In this document: positions 1 through 11,100 of the stretch, one piece after another
How the letters are laid out: each line of letters starts with the position of its first letter
Position numbering within the stretch: the stretch's first letter is position 1
From: Oasisia sp. SBJ-2009
Taxonomy: Eukaryota; Annelida; Polychaeta; Sabellida; Siboglinidae
Length of the DNA stretch: 64,000 bases
Reading direction: 5' to 3'
NCBI GenBank assembly: GCA_964017155.1
Contig: OZ024855.1
Span: forward strand, 5,203,690-5,267,689
Position numbers and translations under genes: made by a program
The notes under the pieces: model-generated
Told to the model about the DNA's origin: nothing
Databases searched by the model: none
The model's input: the letters and a program-made list of their open reading frames with translations, nothing else

Positions 1-1162
1 CATTAACCGTGAGTACCTCGTTCGGTTGTGCGTTTTATTGTCACAGTAAGACGCTCCGGTCTTTGCGACGCGTTTTCCTTTATGACTAATGTTGCTGTCA
101 TAATTGTTGGATACAATAATGTTTGGACATTAACCACTGCTTAGTTGACTCTGCAAGAGAAACGCTAAATGGACTCCCGTGGTGAAAAACGACCATGTTA
201 AAAAGTGTTGTTAATATGTTTTAATATTACAAATTTTACTGATGTCTAGACATTAAAAAAAAAATATTCTGAAAGGCAAAATTGTACCAACAAGATTGCG
301 ACACGACACTAACCGTAAATTTATTGAAATGGCTATTGCTGATTTAAACCAGGAAGTTTCCGACATGTCTTGCACAATTTTGTTTCTGGTCATAGAACTT
401 TCTAACTCTTTTAGAAGTAATTTTCAATACCTAGCTACTAGCACAAATCTTTCTCGTGGTCCGTGAGAACGAAGGTGTTCGAACAGTATAATACTAATCA
501 GCATTAGTATAGTATGCGAAGATTTCGAAACGTCAGCTATCCTCTGTGAGCAGCAGTTTTGCATATTAATTAATAAAGTGCTACCAAGCTTACTACATAT
601 AAAATTACACATTATGACATAACGTAAACGGTGATACGTTTTCATAAAAACATCGTGTTCACTCTGTTTATCATCGTGTCATAGCTGCTCCAATGATGTG
701 CTTGGGGAACGATAACCGAATATGTAAATATCGTGTTCGACTATGTACAGTCACTTGCTTGGTTTCTGCTGTATTGTGATGTATAGCCTGATCTCATTTA
801 ACGACATCTTTACTCAAACTTGTAGCAAAGTTATATTTATCAAATTAACTGTAGGAAAACGAGTTTTTGATAGATATTGTTGTAGCGAACGCAGATATCG
901 TTACTACAGTTCGCCGTTTCGGTGACGGTGATTGAAACAACTGTAATATTTCAATATATCGGACGAAACCTTTTAACGTAATGCATCAGAAACCGAATGC
1001 TTACGTATAATATCTTACGAATATTGTGTGTTTCACTAAAAATAAAAGTTGGTGAAAACTTCACATTATGATTGCGGAAGGTTGAAATCAAGCGGAACTA
1101 GTATATGTAATGATGAATGAAACAATGTGCATTACAATAGTTATTTATGTATTACCGTCATA
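1..1162. other. AT-rich intergenic DNA, no gene seen
   Basis: Only short open frames without family resemblance occur here, and codon use looks random. I see no repeat array, RNA gene or splice pattern. It may be intron or 5' flank of the small peptide gene to the right, whose coding exon is preceded by a splice-acceptor-like site. Confidence 0.5.
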
Positions 1163-1194
1163 TCCATTCAAGTACTAGTTAGTACTTGAATGGA
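1163..1194. repeat. 15-bp perfect inverted repeat, 2-bp loop
   Basis: The arms TCCATTCAAGTACTA (1163-1177) and its exact complement (1180-1194) are separated by GT. It lies 50 bp before an AC repeat. It is a small fold-back of the same general kind as the larger palindromes elsewhere in the window. Confidence 0.9.
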
Positions 1195-1242
1195 TGCATC
1201 TATAATTTTGTTTATTTTAATGGCTTCTTTCGCAAACAAAAC

Positions 1243-1305
1243 GCCCACACACACACACACGCACGCACGCACGCACTCACGCACTCACGCACGCACACAC
1301 ACGCA

Positions 1306-1386
<81 letters not shown>
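1243..1386. repeat. Microsatellite (AC)n with (GCAC)n interruptions
   Basis: Near-continuous CA dinucleotides with blocks of ACGC tetranucleotides. The Thr-His open frames across it are an artefact of the repeat. Confidence 0.95.
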
Positions 1387-1388
<2 letters not shown>

Positions 1389-1421
1389 GACTCTACCCAG
1401 CTAACAAAATCGGGTTATCAG

Positions 1422-1570
1422 AACGTTAGCAGAACGTTATTTCTACGCTACGATAACGTTAGCCGGTAACGTTCTCCTAACGTTTTTTTTGGAACGTTTT
1501 CTTTACGTTCCCTTAACGTTACACATTAAAATGTTACCGCATAATCTAATAATAACCTTTGGCTAACGTT
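1422..1570. repeat. AACGTT-rich block
   Basis: Eight copies of the palindromic hexamer AACGTT start at 1422, 1433, 1455, 1468, 1479, 1493, 1515 and 1565, with further near matches such as TACGTT. Spacing is irregular (11-50 bp). It resembles a degenerate short-period repeat or part of a dispersed element. A promoter role for the adjacent peptide gene is possible but not shown. Confidence 0.7.
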
Positions 1571-1666
1571 ACGGGAATGTTGCTTGGTCTACACTCAGCA
1601 GCCACACTTGCTGTACAACCCTATTGACGACGCCCCTCTGTCCTGTTCCAGCGCCGCCCCGAGACG

Positions 1667-1933
1667 ATGGAGACGAAACACGTGATGTTCGCCTGTGTGG
1701 TGCTCGTCTGTCTGGCCCGGCTGACGGCGACGGAGCCCCTTGAAGACCAGCTGCCAGACACGACCGGCCTGTTCTTCGGCAAACGAAGCTCGAATCCAAA
1801 CCTGAACAACCTGCTGCTCAGCAGGAGAAGCTACTCGCAAGCGTTGTCCGGCAAGTTCAGTCTGGCAGACGCGCGGCGGGTCTGTCGCACGGTGCGCGTC
1901 ACGTGCGCACGCTGGGGGGTCGACTACGCGTGA
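1667..1933 (+). CDS. Putative secreted neuropeptide precursor, SIFamide/FFamide-like layout
   Basis: An 88-residue protein. Residues 1 to about 21 are a signal peptide with a hydrophobic core (VMFACVVLVCLA), likely cut after the Ala of LTA. A short peptide follows, ending LFF-GKR at residues 36-40; Gly is the amide donor and Lys-Arg the dibasic cleavage site, so the predicted product ends LFF-amide. A linker with Arg-Arg follows, then a C-terminal pair of cysteines spaced C-x6-C (CRTVRVTC). In arthropod SIFamide precursors the amidated peptide also directly follows the signal peptide, and a C-x6-C pair lies near the C terminus; molluscan FFamides are regarded as their relatives. The ATG lies 15 bp after an acceptor-like TGTTCCAG, so 5' UTR exons probably lie upstream. 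The stop is TGA. Codons are GC-rich compared with the flanks. Family assignment is an inference; secreted prohormone is the safer call. Confidence 0.6.
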   Translation: METKHVMFACVVLVCLARLTATEPLEDQLPDTTGLFFGKRSSNPNLNNLLLSRRSYSQALSGKFSLADARRVCRTVRVTCARWGVDYA

Positions 1934-2314
1934 ACGCGCTACGACATTGGTCACGTGACCCGTGAAACGCTCGCGCTCAGTCTTCGCTTGGACGGCTTTA
2001 GATTACCGTAAAGCCGCACGATTGCCGGCCATGTTGCCTTTTTACCGCACGCACGGACACGAACCGATCTTGCTAAACATGTCTACGCCAACGCCTTTCC
2101 GTGGAACGCGGAAATGTGACAATCGACCAAAGATGTACCAGTGCGTTCAAGGTTTCAGCCGAACTGGTTATCGTAACTGTCATTGCATTAGTTTAATCAC
2201 ACATGGTTTAAGTATTTCTTTCTACGGTTTAATCTGGCGAAATATCCCAATAGGTTAGACATACAACACATCGTCGAATGTCGACGATTTGTTCTCATGT
2301 CACTGTGAACGTGC

Positions 2315-2320
2315 AATAAA
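2315..2320 (+). promoter_or_regulatory. Polyadenylation signal AATAAA
   Basis: A canonical AATAAA lies 380 bp after the stop of the small peptide gene, just before a TG microsatellite. It would give a 3' UTR of about 400 bases. It is the nearest canonical signal on this strand. Confidence 0.45.
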
Positions 2321-2361
2321 TATTATATAAAACAATTATTACACAACATATAGTGGTGGTT

Positions 2362-2374
2362 GATTGTGTGTGTG

Positions 2375-2406
<32 letters not shown>

Positions 2407-2535
2407 TGTGTGTGTGCGTGTGTGTGTGCTTGCGTGCGTGCGTGTGCGCGCGCGCGTGCGTATGGGTGGGCGGGCGGGTTTGGGCGTGCATATGATGGGG
2501 GCGTGTGTGCGTGTGTGTATGTGCGTGCACAAGCA
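2362..2535. repeat. Microsatellite (TG)n / (TGCG)n
   Basis: Alternating TG runs and TGCG blocks, decaying toward 2535. The Cys-Val and Thr-His reading frames over it are artefacts. Confidence 0.95.
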
Positions 2536-3712
2536 TGCATGCTTGCGTGTCTGTGTGCGCCTTTGTGTCTGTCTACGTTTCTCTTCCTCTCTACGGATGT
2601 CTAAGCGTGAATGTGCAACCCTGCCTCACTGTGCCTTTGTGATTTAAACATCCGGCTTTCATGACAAAACTCTTAATTCAAGAGGCAGACCGAACATTTA
2701 TTAGTATTGTAATTATTACTCAAGCTTCACCAGTCGCTGACTTTTCCCATTTCAGCATCGCCAGTGTCTGTTCAGAGTCTCCTGTCCGGATCATGGTCAT
2801 ATGTGCACACCTGGTTTGAGTCTTGTTCATTATTGATACAATATGTAACTTGGGAATCTGTCCGACTGTTCCTTTCTATAACCACTTTTCCACATTTAGA
2901 TCCGTGCTGATTTCACCAGTGTGAAACCGTGCGAAAGTTTACCTTCCACATCCTGGATGCGAGCAACCGATCCTACTATTTTAGTATGAATGTACATGTA
3001 CAATCCAACTGCAAAGTTGCCACATAATAAATTTAACTTATCTTTAACTATCAGAGTACGGATGCTTGGAAAGACGTCTTCTCCTGCGAGCTTGAGACAT
3101 TCAGCCAGGCCATGCGACGACAGTGATTTTATGGACGTCATACGTGGTTCTCCTAGGCTATAGGGCTGCAGTTCTTTCACCTCTGCGGCAGATGTGTTTG
3201 GCATGTTTGACACACAGAACATAATTTTCCCTCAACATTTTGAAAATTTTCATCTCTGTGGCGATCCGGGGGAGTAACACAAAATTCTCTATTGCTTTCC
3301 TGCTTCCTGGAATATATATTTCGGCAGACAATTGGTCACACACGGAATTGTCAGACTGCGCGTGGAGAGGTGCTGGAGTTTTGCCTCTGCATCTACCGGA
3401 ACGGTCAAACTGACCCCAGTGGTGAGATGGACGTACTAAGGCGTGTGGTCAACGTGTAGCATCTTTGAACCACACACTGTAATCATCTTTTAGTTCATGC
3501 CTTATCGTCATAATTCTTTCTTACCATTGGAGCTTGGAAGAAAAACTGGTCAGTTGTTTTCGTCTTAGTCTCCTAGTCCCAACTGCCGGCCTCCCAGAAG
3601 TGTTTCAACCTTTTTGCACGGAGACCTAATAAATAATAAAACATGACGTGGCCGTGGGTGCGACACGGAGAAAGCACGCTGACACACATGCAATTTGGCA
3701 CTCGCATACACA
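2536..3712. other. Intergenic DNA, no supported gene
   Basis: A 108-codon open frame on the minus strand (2896-3222) is the longest. It has no recognisable domain, signal or splice context, and I do not call it. A GC-poor background without repeats dominates. Confidence 0.4.
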
Positions 3713-3732
3713 CAAACACACATACATACACA

Positions 3733-3764
<32 letters not shown>

Positions 3765-3830
3765 TACACACACCCAGAGCGTAGCCAGGATTTTGCACTG
3801 GAGGGGGCCACCCGACAACCAAGCAAACTC

Positions 3831-3918
<88 letters not shown>
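3713..3918. repeat. AC/GCAC and (AT)n microsatellites around a dispersed-repeat fragment
   Basis: 3713-3768 is AC/GCAC repeat. 3776-3832 begins GCGTAGCCAGGATTTT, which looks like a fragment of a dispersed element. 3833-3918 is a pure (AT)n run of about 85 bp. Confidence 0.85.
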
Positions 3919-3925
<7 letters not shown>

Positions 3926-4210
3926 TAAAACGCATCTCGCTTAAAATGAATACCGACATGTCAACCGAGTTCACTGATCAATGTAGCTGGCAGTTCTGCA
4001 AAACCATTCACAGAATGCATCAAACTTAGAAAGTAAGAGAGAAACGACATATTATTTAAGATACACGTACCCAACGGTCCTCCACAACATCAGCCTACAG
4101 CCAGCCAACACATTCCTCACACCACTCTCCCAAACCTATTGACAAGAACCAGGACAAATAACAATTTGTAGTCACTTACTCTGATGAAACAATAATTAAA
4201 CATTCCTACC

Positions 4211-5049
4211 TTAAAGGACAAAAAAAGGCTACGGCTTCGTGTCATACACCTAATAGAGTTTATACAAAGTAACAATTTCCACATATACTCAATTTTTTAA
4301 CGTCAGCGGTTTACTCAGAATGTGACTTTAAAGTCTAAAATTCTAACAAAATCCACGATGGTCTAGGCGCCGCCATAGGTGAAGGGTTAATTTGGCTTGG
4401 CCATTCAGCGCGCGGCATTCTATATCTCGGTCAGCTTCCGGCGACGCTGTTAAGGGTCAACAACTTCTAGTCTTCGACAGTTCGTTCAGTTGGCGTGACA
4501 TCTAGCAGCTGCTTATAGACGTATATCTAAATCTGTGGTTAAATCTATGGTAAACTTTAGTAATTATGCCTTCGTGTTCGGCATACGGTTGCAATAATAG
4601 TTGAAACAACCGGTAGTATTGAAGCAATGGATTCACGTTGGTGATTTGCGGGCGTACTGTTTGGCACTTTGCTGGGTCCATTTTGAGGAGAAATGCTTTG
4701 ATGTAGACATGTATCATCAGTTGATGGGATGATTTAAGCGATAACAATAATAGACAACTTTATATTTACCGTCATCAGCATGTTACGCGCGTTGCCGAGT
4801 TGCAGCCATTTCATGACAACAGCCAAACCCTATGCAGGGAATGTACGTGGAGAGCGCCTCGATCACCGTCGTGACGTAATTCTTCGTCTAAGATGGGGTA
4901 GCGCATAGAATTTGGATGGCTGGGTGTTAAAAAAATATTTTTCTGGTAAACCGCTGGCGTTACAAAATTGAATATATGTGGAAATTGTTACTTTATATTA
5001 ACTCTATTAGGTGTATGCCACGTAAAAGTTAACTTTGTTTGTCCTTTAA
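4211..5049 (+). mobile_element. Kolobok-like non-autonomous DNA transposon with THAP remnant, copy 1
   Basis: An 831-bp element (4215-5045) flanked by TTAA on both sides (4211-4214 and 5046-5049). Its ends are imperfect inverted repeats of about 110 bp, sharing AGGACAAA at the tip, a CACCTAATAGAG block and an AATTTCCACATATA block. Inside, on the + strand, a broken frame at about 4566 reads MPSCSAYGCNNS then stop, and further on LCWVHFEEKCFD; these match the first Cys pair and the Cys-His part of a THAP (C2CH) DNA-binding domain. TTAA duplications plus THAP fit the Kolobok superfamily. The transposase catalytic region is absent. A second copy lies at 56426-57256 in the opposite orientation. 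Confidence 0.75.
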
Positions 5050-5979
5050 AGTTGCTTTCTGGCATAATTTCCCCTTTTTAACGCATTTTAGAAAAATCAA
5101 TGTACACCATGACCGATATTTGCTTATTAGTATACTTCCTACCACATGTCTCACTTTTTGGTTTTATACGTTATTTGATCAAATATAAGTTTGCAACAAA
5201 CAACGGGTCTGGAGTTTCCCAAAAGTCGATATATTTTTACCATCGGAACTCTCCGGTCAACGTAAGTAAACGATGGGGCAAACTAAAAGGCGGTTCCACA
5301 TATCCACGTTAGTCGCTAGAGGCGCCACTAGGCAACAATACCCTAGTTATTTAAATCATCCTCAATTAGCCATTGACCGTACAGGCGCGTAGCCAGCGAT
5401 AGTTTGTATGTGGGCAACTGAACATGCCGTAAATATGGAGCGTATCGAGCGGTGGCATCTTTGTGAATGTGGTATGTCGTTTCCGTGCTGTCTGCCAATT
5501 GTGGTCCGCCTTTTAGTGTGGCCCCCCTCCTGACAGCGCTTTTCACTGGAATTCCCTTCATCGAGGTCTAAACCAATCAGAGAATTCTAACTGGCGAGGC
5601 TCGCCAGGACAATTTTTCGTCTTTTGCTGCTTTTTATCTTAAAATGGCATATTATGTGAAAATAAGTTGATAGGTAGTTGAGGAAAACAATATAGTGTAT
5701 GGGGAATGCTGGTTTACTGGGAACTTTTATTTTAAACATGGCGGAAGTCAGAATGCAACTTTAACACAGATGCTGTGACGTTGGCGTTCAACCAGTCACA
5801 ACATATAACGTTGCGTATTACAATTTATAAATTTACAACAGGAAATTGTCCCAGTGCAAAATCCACTAGATTAATTGCTTTGGTTACAATGAGGATTACA
5901 GTCAGGGCAAACGCTTGGAGAAATATCGAAGGGGTGATGGGAGATAGACGCATATCACGTAAACGTAAAGGGAATGTGT
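5050..5979. other. Intergenic DNA, no supported gene
   Basis: Unique-looking DNA. 5384-5540 contains a GCGTAGCCAGCGA motif and a GTGGCCCCCC stretch that resemble pieces of a dispersed repeat. No convincing reading frame. Confidence 0.4.
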
Positions 5980-6034
5980 TACCTCGGCATACATGAATGG
6001 ACTAGACTCTAGTCCATTCATGTATGCCGAGGTA
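5980..6034. repeat. 26-bp perfect inverted repeat with 3-bp loop
   Basis: Arm 5980-6005 (starts TACCTCGGCATACATG) is the exact complement of 6009-6034, with ACT between. The stem is GC-balanced and immediately precedes a degenerate LINE 3' fragment. Confidence 0.95.
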
Positions 6035-6105
6035 GAGTCTAGGGACGATGTCACTAACAGAGAAATAACAGAAGGTCCAGGTTTGCGAAAACAACCTGGT
6101 AATTA

Positions 6106-6420
6106 AGAAGAATTGTGGGAATTAAGAGAGCTGATCAGAGAAGAATTGATGGTTTGAGTAAAGGAAAGTTTTATAAAAAACATTGGTAATGTGTAGGTTG
6201 ACATGGGCCGGTCATATGGAAAGAATGGGAAATGAAAAACTGGCAAAGAGAGCAGATGCCCAGAAAGTGGAAAGGAAAAGGAGGCGAGGAAGACCGAAAT
6301 TGCGATGGGGGATTGCATTAAAGGTGATCTAAAAAGAGTGGGAGAAGAATGGAGAAAACGAGCAACATAATAATAGACAGAAATGGAGAATGCAAACTGC
6401 AATTTGACCCTGGTCTAGTA
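6106..6420 (+). pseudogene. Non-LTR retrotransposon 3' fragment (decayed)
   Basis: Translation gives TWAGHMERMGNEKLAKRAD, then RRRGRPKLRW, followed in a shifted frame by DCIKGDLKRVGEEWRKRA. This W-(A/T)-G-H-x2-R-M ... RGRP-x-L-R(W/F)-x-D pattern is the C-terminal tail of many LINE reverse-transcriptase proteins; the intact relative at 16856-17882 has WTGHLMRM and RGRPRLRFKD. A frameshift in the GGGG run near 6306 and stops upstream show it is dead. No RT catalytic region is present. Confidence 0.75.
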
Positions 6421-7340
6421 ATCGGACAACTATTATTTTAATCCTTAATAGCCATTAACCATCAGGCATATCGAGGATGATGACATTTTCATTGCTTTGT
6501 CACCTCTTGGACTGCAGCCAGCAACAAAAGTGGAAAATGTCTAACTTAATCCTATTTCAATTACGACAATTTTCTTTGCGAAAAAAGTAGGACTGGTAAT
6601 AAAAAAATCTACAGAACATCGACATTTGCACGTGTGTGGGAAGTTCAAAACATTACGGTGATGTTTCAAACCATTTACAAAATATGTAGAGATTGTCACA
6701 AATATATTTGTATTTGGAATTGTTATCTTTACGATGAAATGTAATAACTACAATTAGGCGACTATGTTTAACAAGATTTAACAAGATTGTCACATAGAGA
6801 ATCAACTCTAGATGGCAGATGGACAAGGAAGCCCTTTGGCTTATCGAGAGTACAACCTATCTATCTAAATGTACCCCGCCCTTCTAGGTATGTTAGACAT
6901 TCAAAGATACAAATCTCAAAATTTCAAACTGTAATAACGTCGCAACAATTCACTATGTCTGCATAGGCCTAGTGATATATTTATAGACCGTTTCACTATT
7001 CATTGTGTCATAAAACAAAACATGTTAAATTCAGTCGTTGCAATTTCAGATACAACTTTTTGAAACACTGAGTTTCCACTATAGCCATCACACACGGGGC
7101 CCGGAGTGAAAGCAATATCCTGACGATTTTAATATGCATTAGGCTTGTATGCATTGTTCTCACTTTATATGCACTATAACTTCAACATACACTCCTAAGG
7201 CTAAACATTCGTCTTTCTCTTCCTTGATCGTGGACAGGATTCTTGAAAACGTATATTTTATGCGGCTGGCGAAATTTAGATGATGGGTAATAATAAAAGT
7301 TTATTTCTTTAGAGTAGTGTATGGCCTGTGTTCTTGTTGC
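6421..7340. other. AT-rich intergenic DNA, nothing recognised
   Basis: No reading frame, repeat array or RNA gene that I can support. Short direct duplications of TTTAACAAGAT occur near 6770. Confidence 0.4.
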
Positions 7341-7344
7341 CCTA

Positions 7345-7640
7345 GAAAATGTAAAAGGGAAACATTTTAAAAGACCCCTCCCCAAACAATTTAAAAGGTA
7401 AACATTTAAAAACATTTTAAAAGCCTCCCTCCCCCAGAAAATTTAAAAGGTAAACATTTAAAAAGCCCCGGCCCCTCCTCCAGAAAATGTAAAAGGTAAA
7501 CATTTTAAAAGCCCCGGCCCCTCCTCCAGAAAATGTAAAAGGTTAACATTTTAAAAGCCCAGGCCCCTCCTCCAAAAAATTTAGAAGGTAAACATTTTAA
7601 AGGTAAACATTTTAAAACCCCCAGAAAATTTAAAAGGTAA
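7345..7640. repeat. Minisatellite, ~42-47 bp unit, about 7 copies
   Basis: The unit is roughly AAAATGTAAAAGGTAAACAT followed by TTTAAAAG and a C-rich spacer (CCCCGGCCCCTCCTCC). Units vary in the C-rich part and the last ones are truncated. It lies just upstream of the GC-rich block proposed as the promoter of the PP2C-like gene. Confidence 0.85.
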
Positions 7641-7659
7641 TTTTTGTTAAATATTTTTC

Positions 7660-8135
7660 AAGGCCAACCAGTAGGCCAACCAATCCACCACAGACGAGGA
7701 TGCCACCCACACACCCCGCCAGGCATACTGACGCGGGTCGGTTTTGCACCGTGGCGCCCCACAGCGACCGTTGCGGTCTGCATTAGTTCTGTGAAGGCCA
7801 AATATTTATAGATGGCACTGCAGTGGGACGCGATGGCGGACCATTTCCTGGAACGTCACTGATCAGTCAGTGGCCTTCACGTCAGCTGTTCAAGGGTAGG
7901 GTGAATGATGAATGCATACACGACGCACCCGTGTATCTTATTCATTCACATGGTCCGGGTCTGGTGACCAATATCAAACAGAGCTTCGCCAAACAGCGGA
8001 GATAGCGTCGCCATAGTTGACCTCGGCACTGTGTGTGTCTGCGTCGGCCGAGATTCGTGAAGGCATCCATGATTCGGGAAACGTTCGCCAAGCAAGCTTC
8101 ACGTCGCAGCCAACAATAGCCTTGGGTTTGGCAAA
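7660..8135 (+). promoter_or_regulatory. Putative promoter and 5' UTR of the PP2C-like gene
   Basis: A locally GC- and CpG-richer block between AT-rich flanks, with CCAAT-type sequence (CCAACCAATCC, 7675-7686). It runs into CAAAATGG, a good translation-start context at 8136, followed 11 bp later by a GTAAGTG donor. No TATA box stands out. The role is inferred from position and composition only. Confidence 0.35.
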
Positions 8136-8146
8136 ATGGCCTTTAA
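8136..8146 (+). CDS. PP2C-like gene, proposed coding exon 1
   Basis: ATG in CAAAATGG context encodes Met-Ala-Phe and the first two bases of Lys, then a strong donor GTAAGTG at 8147. Its phase (two bases carried over) fits the single base needed by the exon at 14765, giving MAFKSGQK at the junction. The 6.6 kb intron is long, and another 5' exon could exist. Confidence 0.45.
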
Positions 8147-11100
8147 GTAAGTGAACTGTTTCTGTTCAGTGTAACATATACAACAAACGTTGTCTAATTT
8201 GAGTGAAAACCTGGTACATAACGTTGATTAAGCGTGAACGGATGTTTGCTGTTATTATACAAAAGCCTATTTATAAATATTAACTAGGCCAATGTACAAT
8301 GCTGCTAGATACATTCTAGAATAAAATCAAGAAAAGAGACGCTAGACGAGCTCAAGACAAACAAATTAGCCAGGTAATTATAGATCCATTAGCCTCACAC
8401 CTGTCACTTGTAAAGTAATGTAAAACAATAGTCAATAAAATATGAAATCATGAGTGACATGACTCACATGGTGTCCCATGAACTGTTCTGTGATCCACAA
8501 CATGGTTTTGTGCCTGGAAGATCCTGCATAACTGAACTTCTAGTCACAACCGAACTGTGGACAAGAAGTCTCGATGAAAATACTCCAGTGGACACAGTCT
8601 TGGAAATAAGAACCAGCATCTATAGTACACCATGAATAACATGTCAGTGCCATCCACTGAAGTAGAAAAGGATCCTGGAATATAAATAGACCAGGACTTG
8701 ATGTTCCAACACAATGTTAAGAGTGTCATCAGCAAATCAACAAAGATACTTGGACTAATCAAAAAGACATTTACTTGCCTGGATGTAACAACAATTCCAA
8801 TATTGTCAGCCCCCACCTTGAATGTATACAGAAATGTTACACGAAAAGAGATTGTAAAGAAATAGAAAAAATTCCAACGCCACACTACAACACTAGTACC
8901 CTCCCAAAAGACAAACCTTTCGAAGACCATCTGAAAGTATTAAACCTACCATCACTCCACCACAGACGATAATGAGGTGACATGACCCAAGTTTATAAGA
9001 TAAATCAACAAATTGACCATGTGGACCAAACCCTCTTTTTCACTACCCCTAAAGTATAGACCACCAGAGGACACAGCCCGACAATGTTCAGAAAAGAGCG
9101 AACACTCGGCTAAGAAAACACTCATTCAGTTCTAGAATCATCGATGACTGGGACTCCCTATCCAAGACATTATAACCAGCCCTCCACTGAACACCTTCAA
9201 AACAGAATCAACAAACACTGGGCCAAAGACTATTACAACTTCCCGTAACTAAATAAAAACGCCAAAAGTGGCCATTGCTACCCCCGAGGAGTCTGAATCT
9301 GTAATATGATCTCACTACAAATAACTGAAATAGAAAACCCCACAGCATTTCAAGCAGCAATCATGAGCCACCCTTTCAGCTTGTCCCAACCACCAGTCAG
9401 GTAACTGGCCTGACAAAACAAGCATCGCAAATTCATGTCTGGTCTTTTGGGAACAAATTACCTAAGGCCATCAAATTTAAAAAAAGTAATTAAAATCAAT
9501 GTTTTGGTCTGTTGGCATTTAATTTGGTGAATGGATGGTTCATCGCACTACCACACTAGTTGTGGAAACCATTTTCACACCTAGTGACCCAAACCAATCA
9601 TTTACTGAATATCAACAGACCAAAACATTGGCTTTAGATAGTTTTCAAGTAGCATACATGTTATTATCAGATATAATTGAGCATTGTTATTTACCAAATT
9701 CATTTACTCATTCATCGTACCGATCAGGCTCACATAATTTCCAACTGTAAACCAATGGATAACCAATTTTAACGAAACCAATTATTTAGTTGCACAATTC
9801 TGGTTTTTAAGATTATTATTATTTTCTTTCATATGTATTCACCCACTTAAATCTGTACATGCTAGAAAACTCAGATGCACTGCACAGCTGTCCTCATTAC
9901 ATGTAAACAATATATGATTAACACAATAAAATATTTCTATAACAAAAGCACAATTTCGTAAATTTCCTAAAAGTGAGCATTAGGCAGAATGACTACCTTG
10001 GTGCACCATGTTTGGTCCATCTGCTAGGTTGACCCCCAGGTGGCCCAGATGGGGGGTTGTAAGTCTCATAGGACCAGAATCAATTTCCCCGTGGCAGTCA
10101 CACTGCATATATTGCTCCAAGCAGTCCAGACTAAATTAGCCAATACATGTGAAGATTTAGAAGGTGTGTGTTCCAACTAATTCATTTTTTAAGTTTAGTA
10201 CCAAATTATGATAAATCTTTGTAATTGATACACATTTTTGTGTAAATGCCATTTACTGCCACGTTACTGGACAAACTGTGCAGCTCTGTACAATTTATAT
10301 TTGGACTTGCTTTGCCATAGAGACTTGTGAGAGATACACCTATGACTAAGCATGATTCACCATCATCATCACTGTACAGCTGTAATAGCCGTAGCGTCCT
10401 ATGGCCGAGTGAAGGCCTCAACAGTCAGCATGCCATTTCCAGACTTGCCTCTTTAGTGCTATCCTTTGCCAGATGAACGTGTTTATTGCATGAATGTTTA
10501 TTCCAGCTTAATAAGAATTTAAAAAACTAACAATGTACACCATGTGGAAGCAAAAAGCAAGTGTCAGCCTCTAGACTAGTGGTGTATCATATGTCATATA
10601 GACTAGTGTATCATATGTCATGTAGAGTCACGGAAAAACAAAATGACATGACTGAGAGATCATAGCAGATGTCAGATCAATTAACTTTTATTGAAGCCAA
10701 CTGGTTGACTCTGATGATTTACCTTGATGTCATTAACAATACTTACATGGGAATATACTGGTTAGTTATTTTTTGTAAACATTTTGAATTATTGAGTAGC
10801 GCTCTTAGCTGCCACACATGGATGTTAAGGTGAGGTGTACCAGTACATATACCAGTCATATCTGTGTCAGATGCATCAGGTGTTGTGTGCCAGGAATATC
10901 AGCTACATACTGTATTCTGTTGATTTACTCTCCTGGTGATGTAGTGGTGGTGTAGGTCTGCTCTCCCCATATGTAATCCAGTATGTGGCCAGTACACCAG
11001 GCAAATAGGCTGCTCTGTGGGTCCCTGGCTGTAATACACAATTGGTGTTGAATGATTTAGCTGCAATACACAGTCAATGTGGGACGTTTTGACAGCAATA

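Noticed and set aside
2896..3222. 108-codon minus-strand frame
   Set aside because: No recognisable family, no splice or promoter context, ordinary length for chance in this composition.
9497..9630. 18-bp inverted pair (CAATGTTTTGGTCTGTTG and complement)
   Set aside because: Real but short; probably the ends of a small decayed element. No target duplication or internal feature seen.
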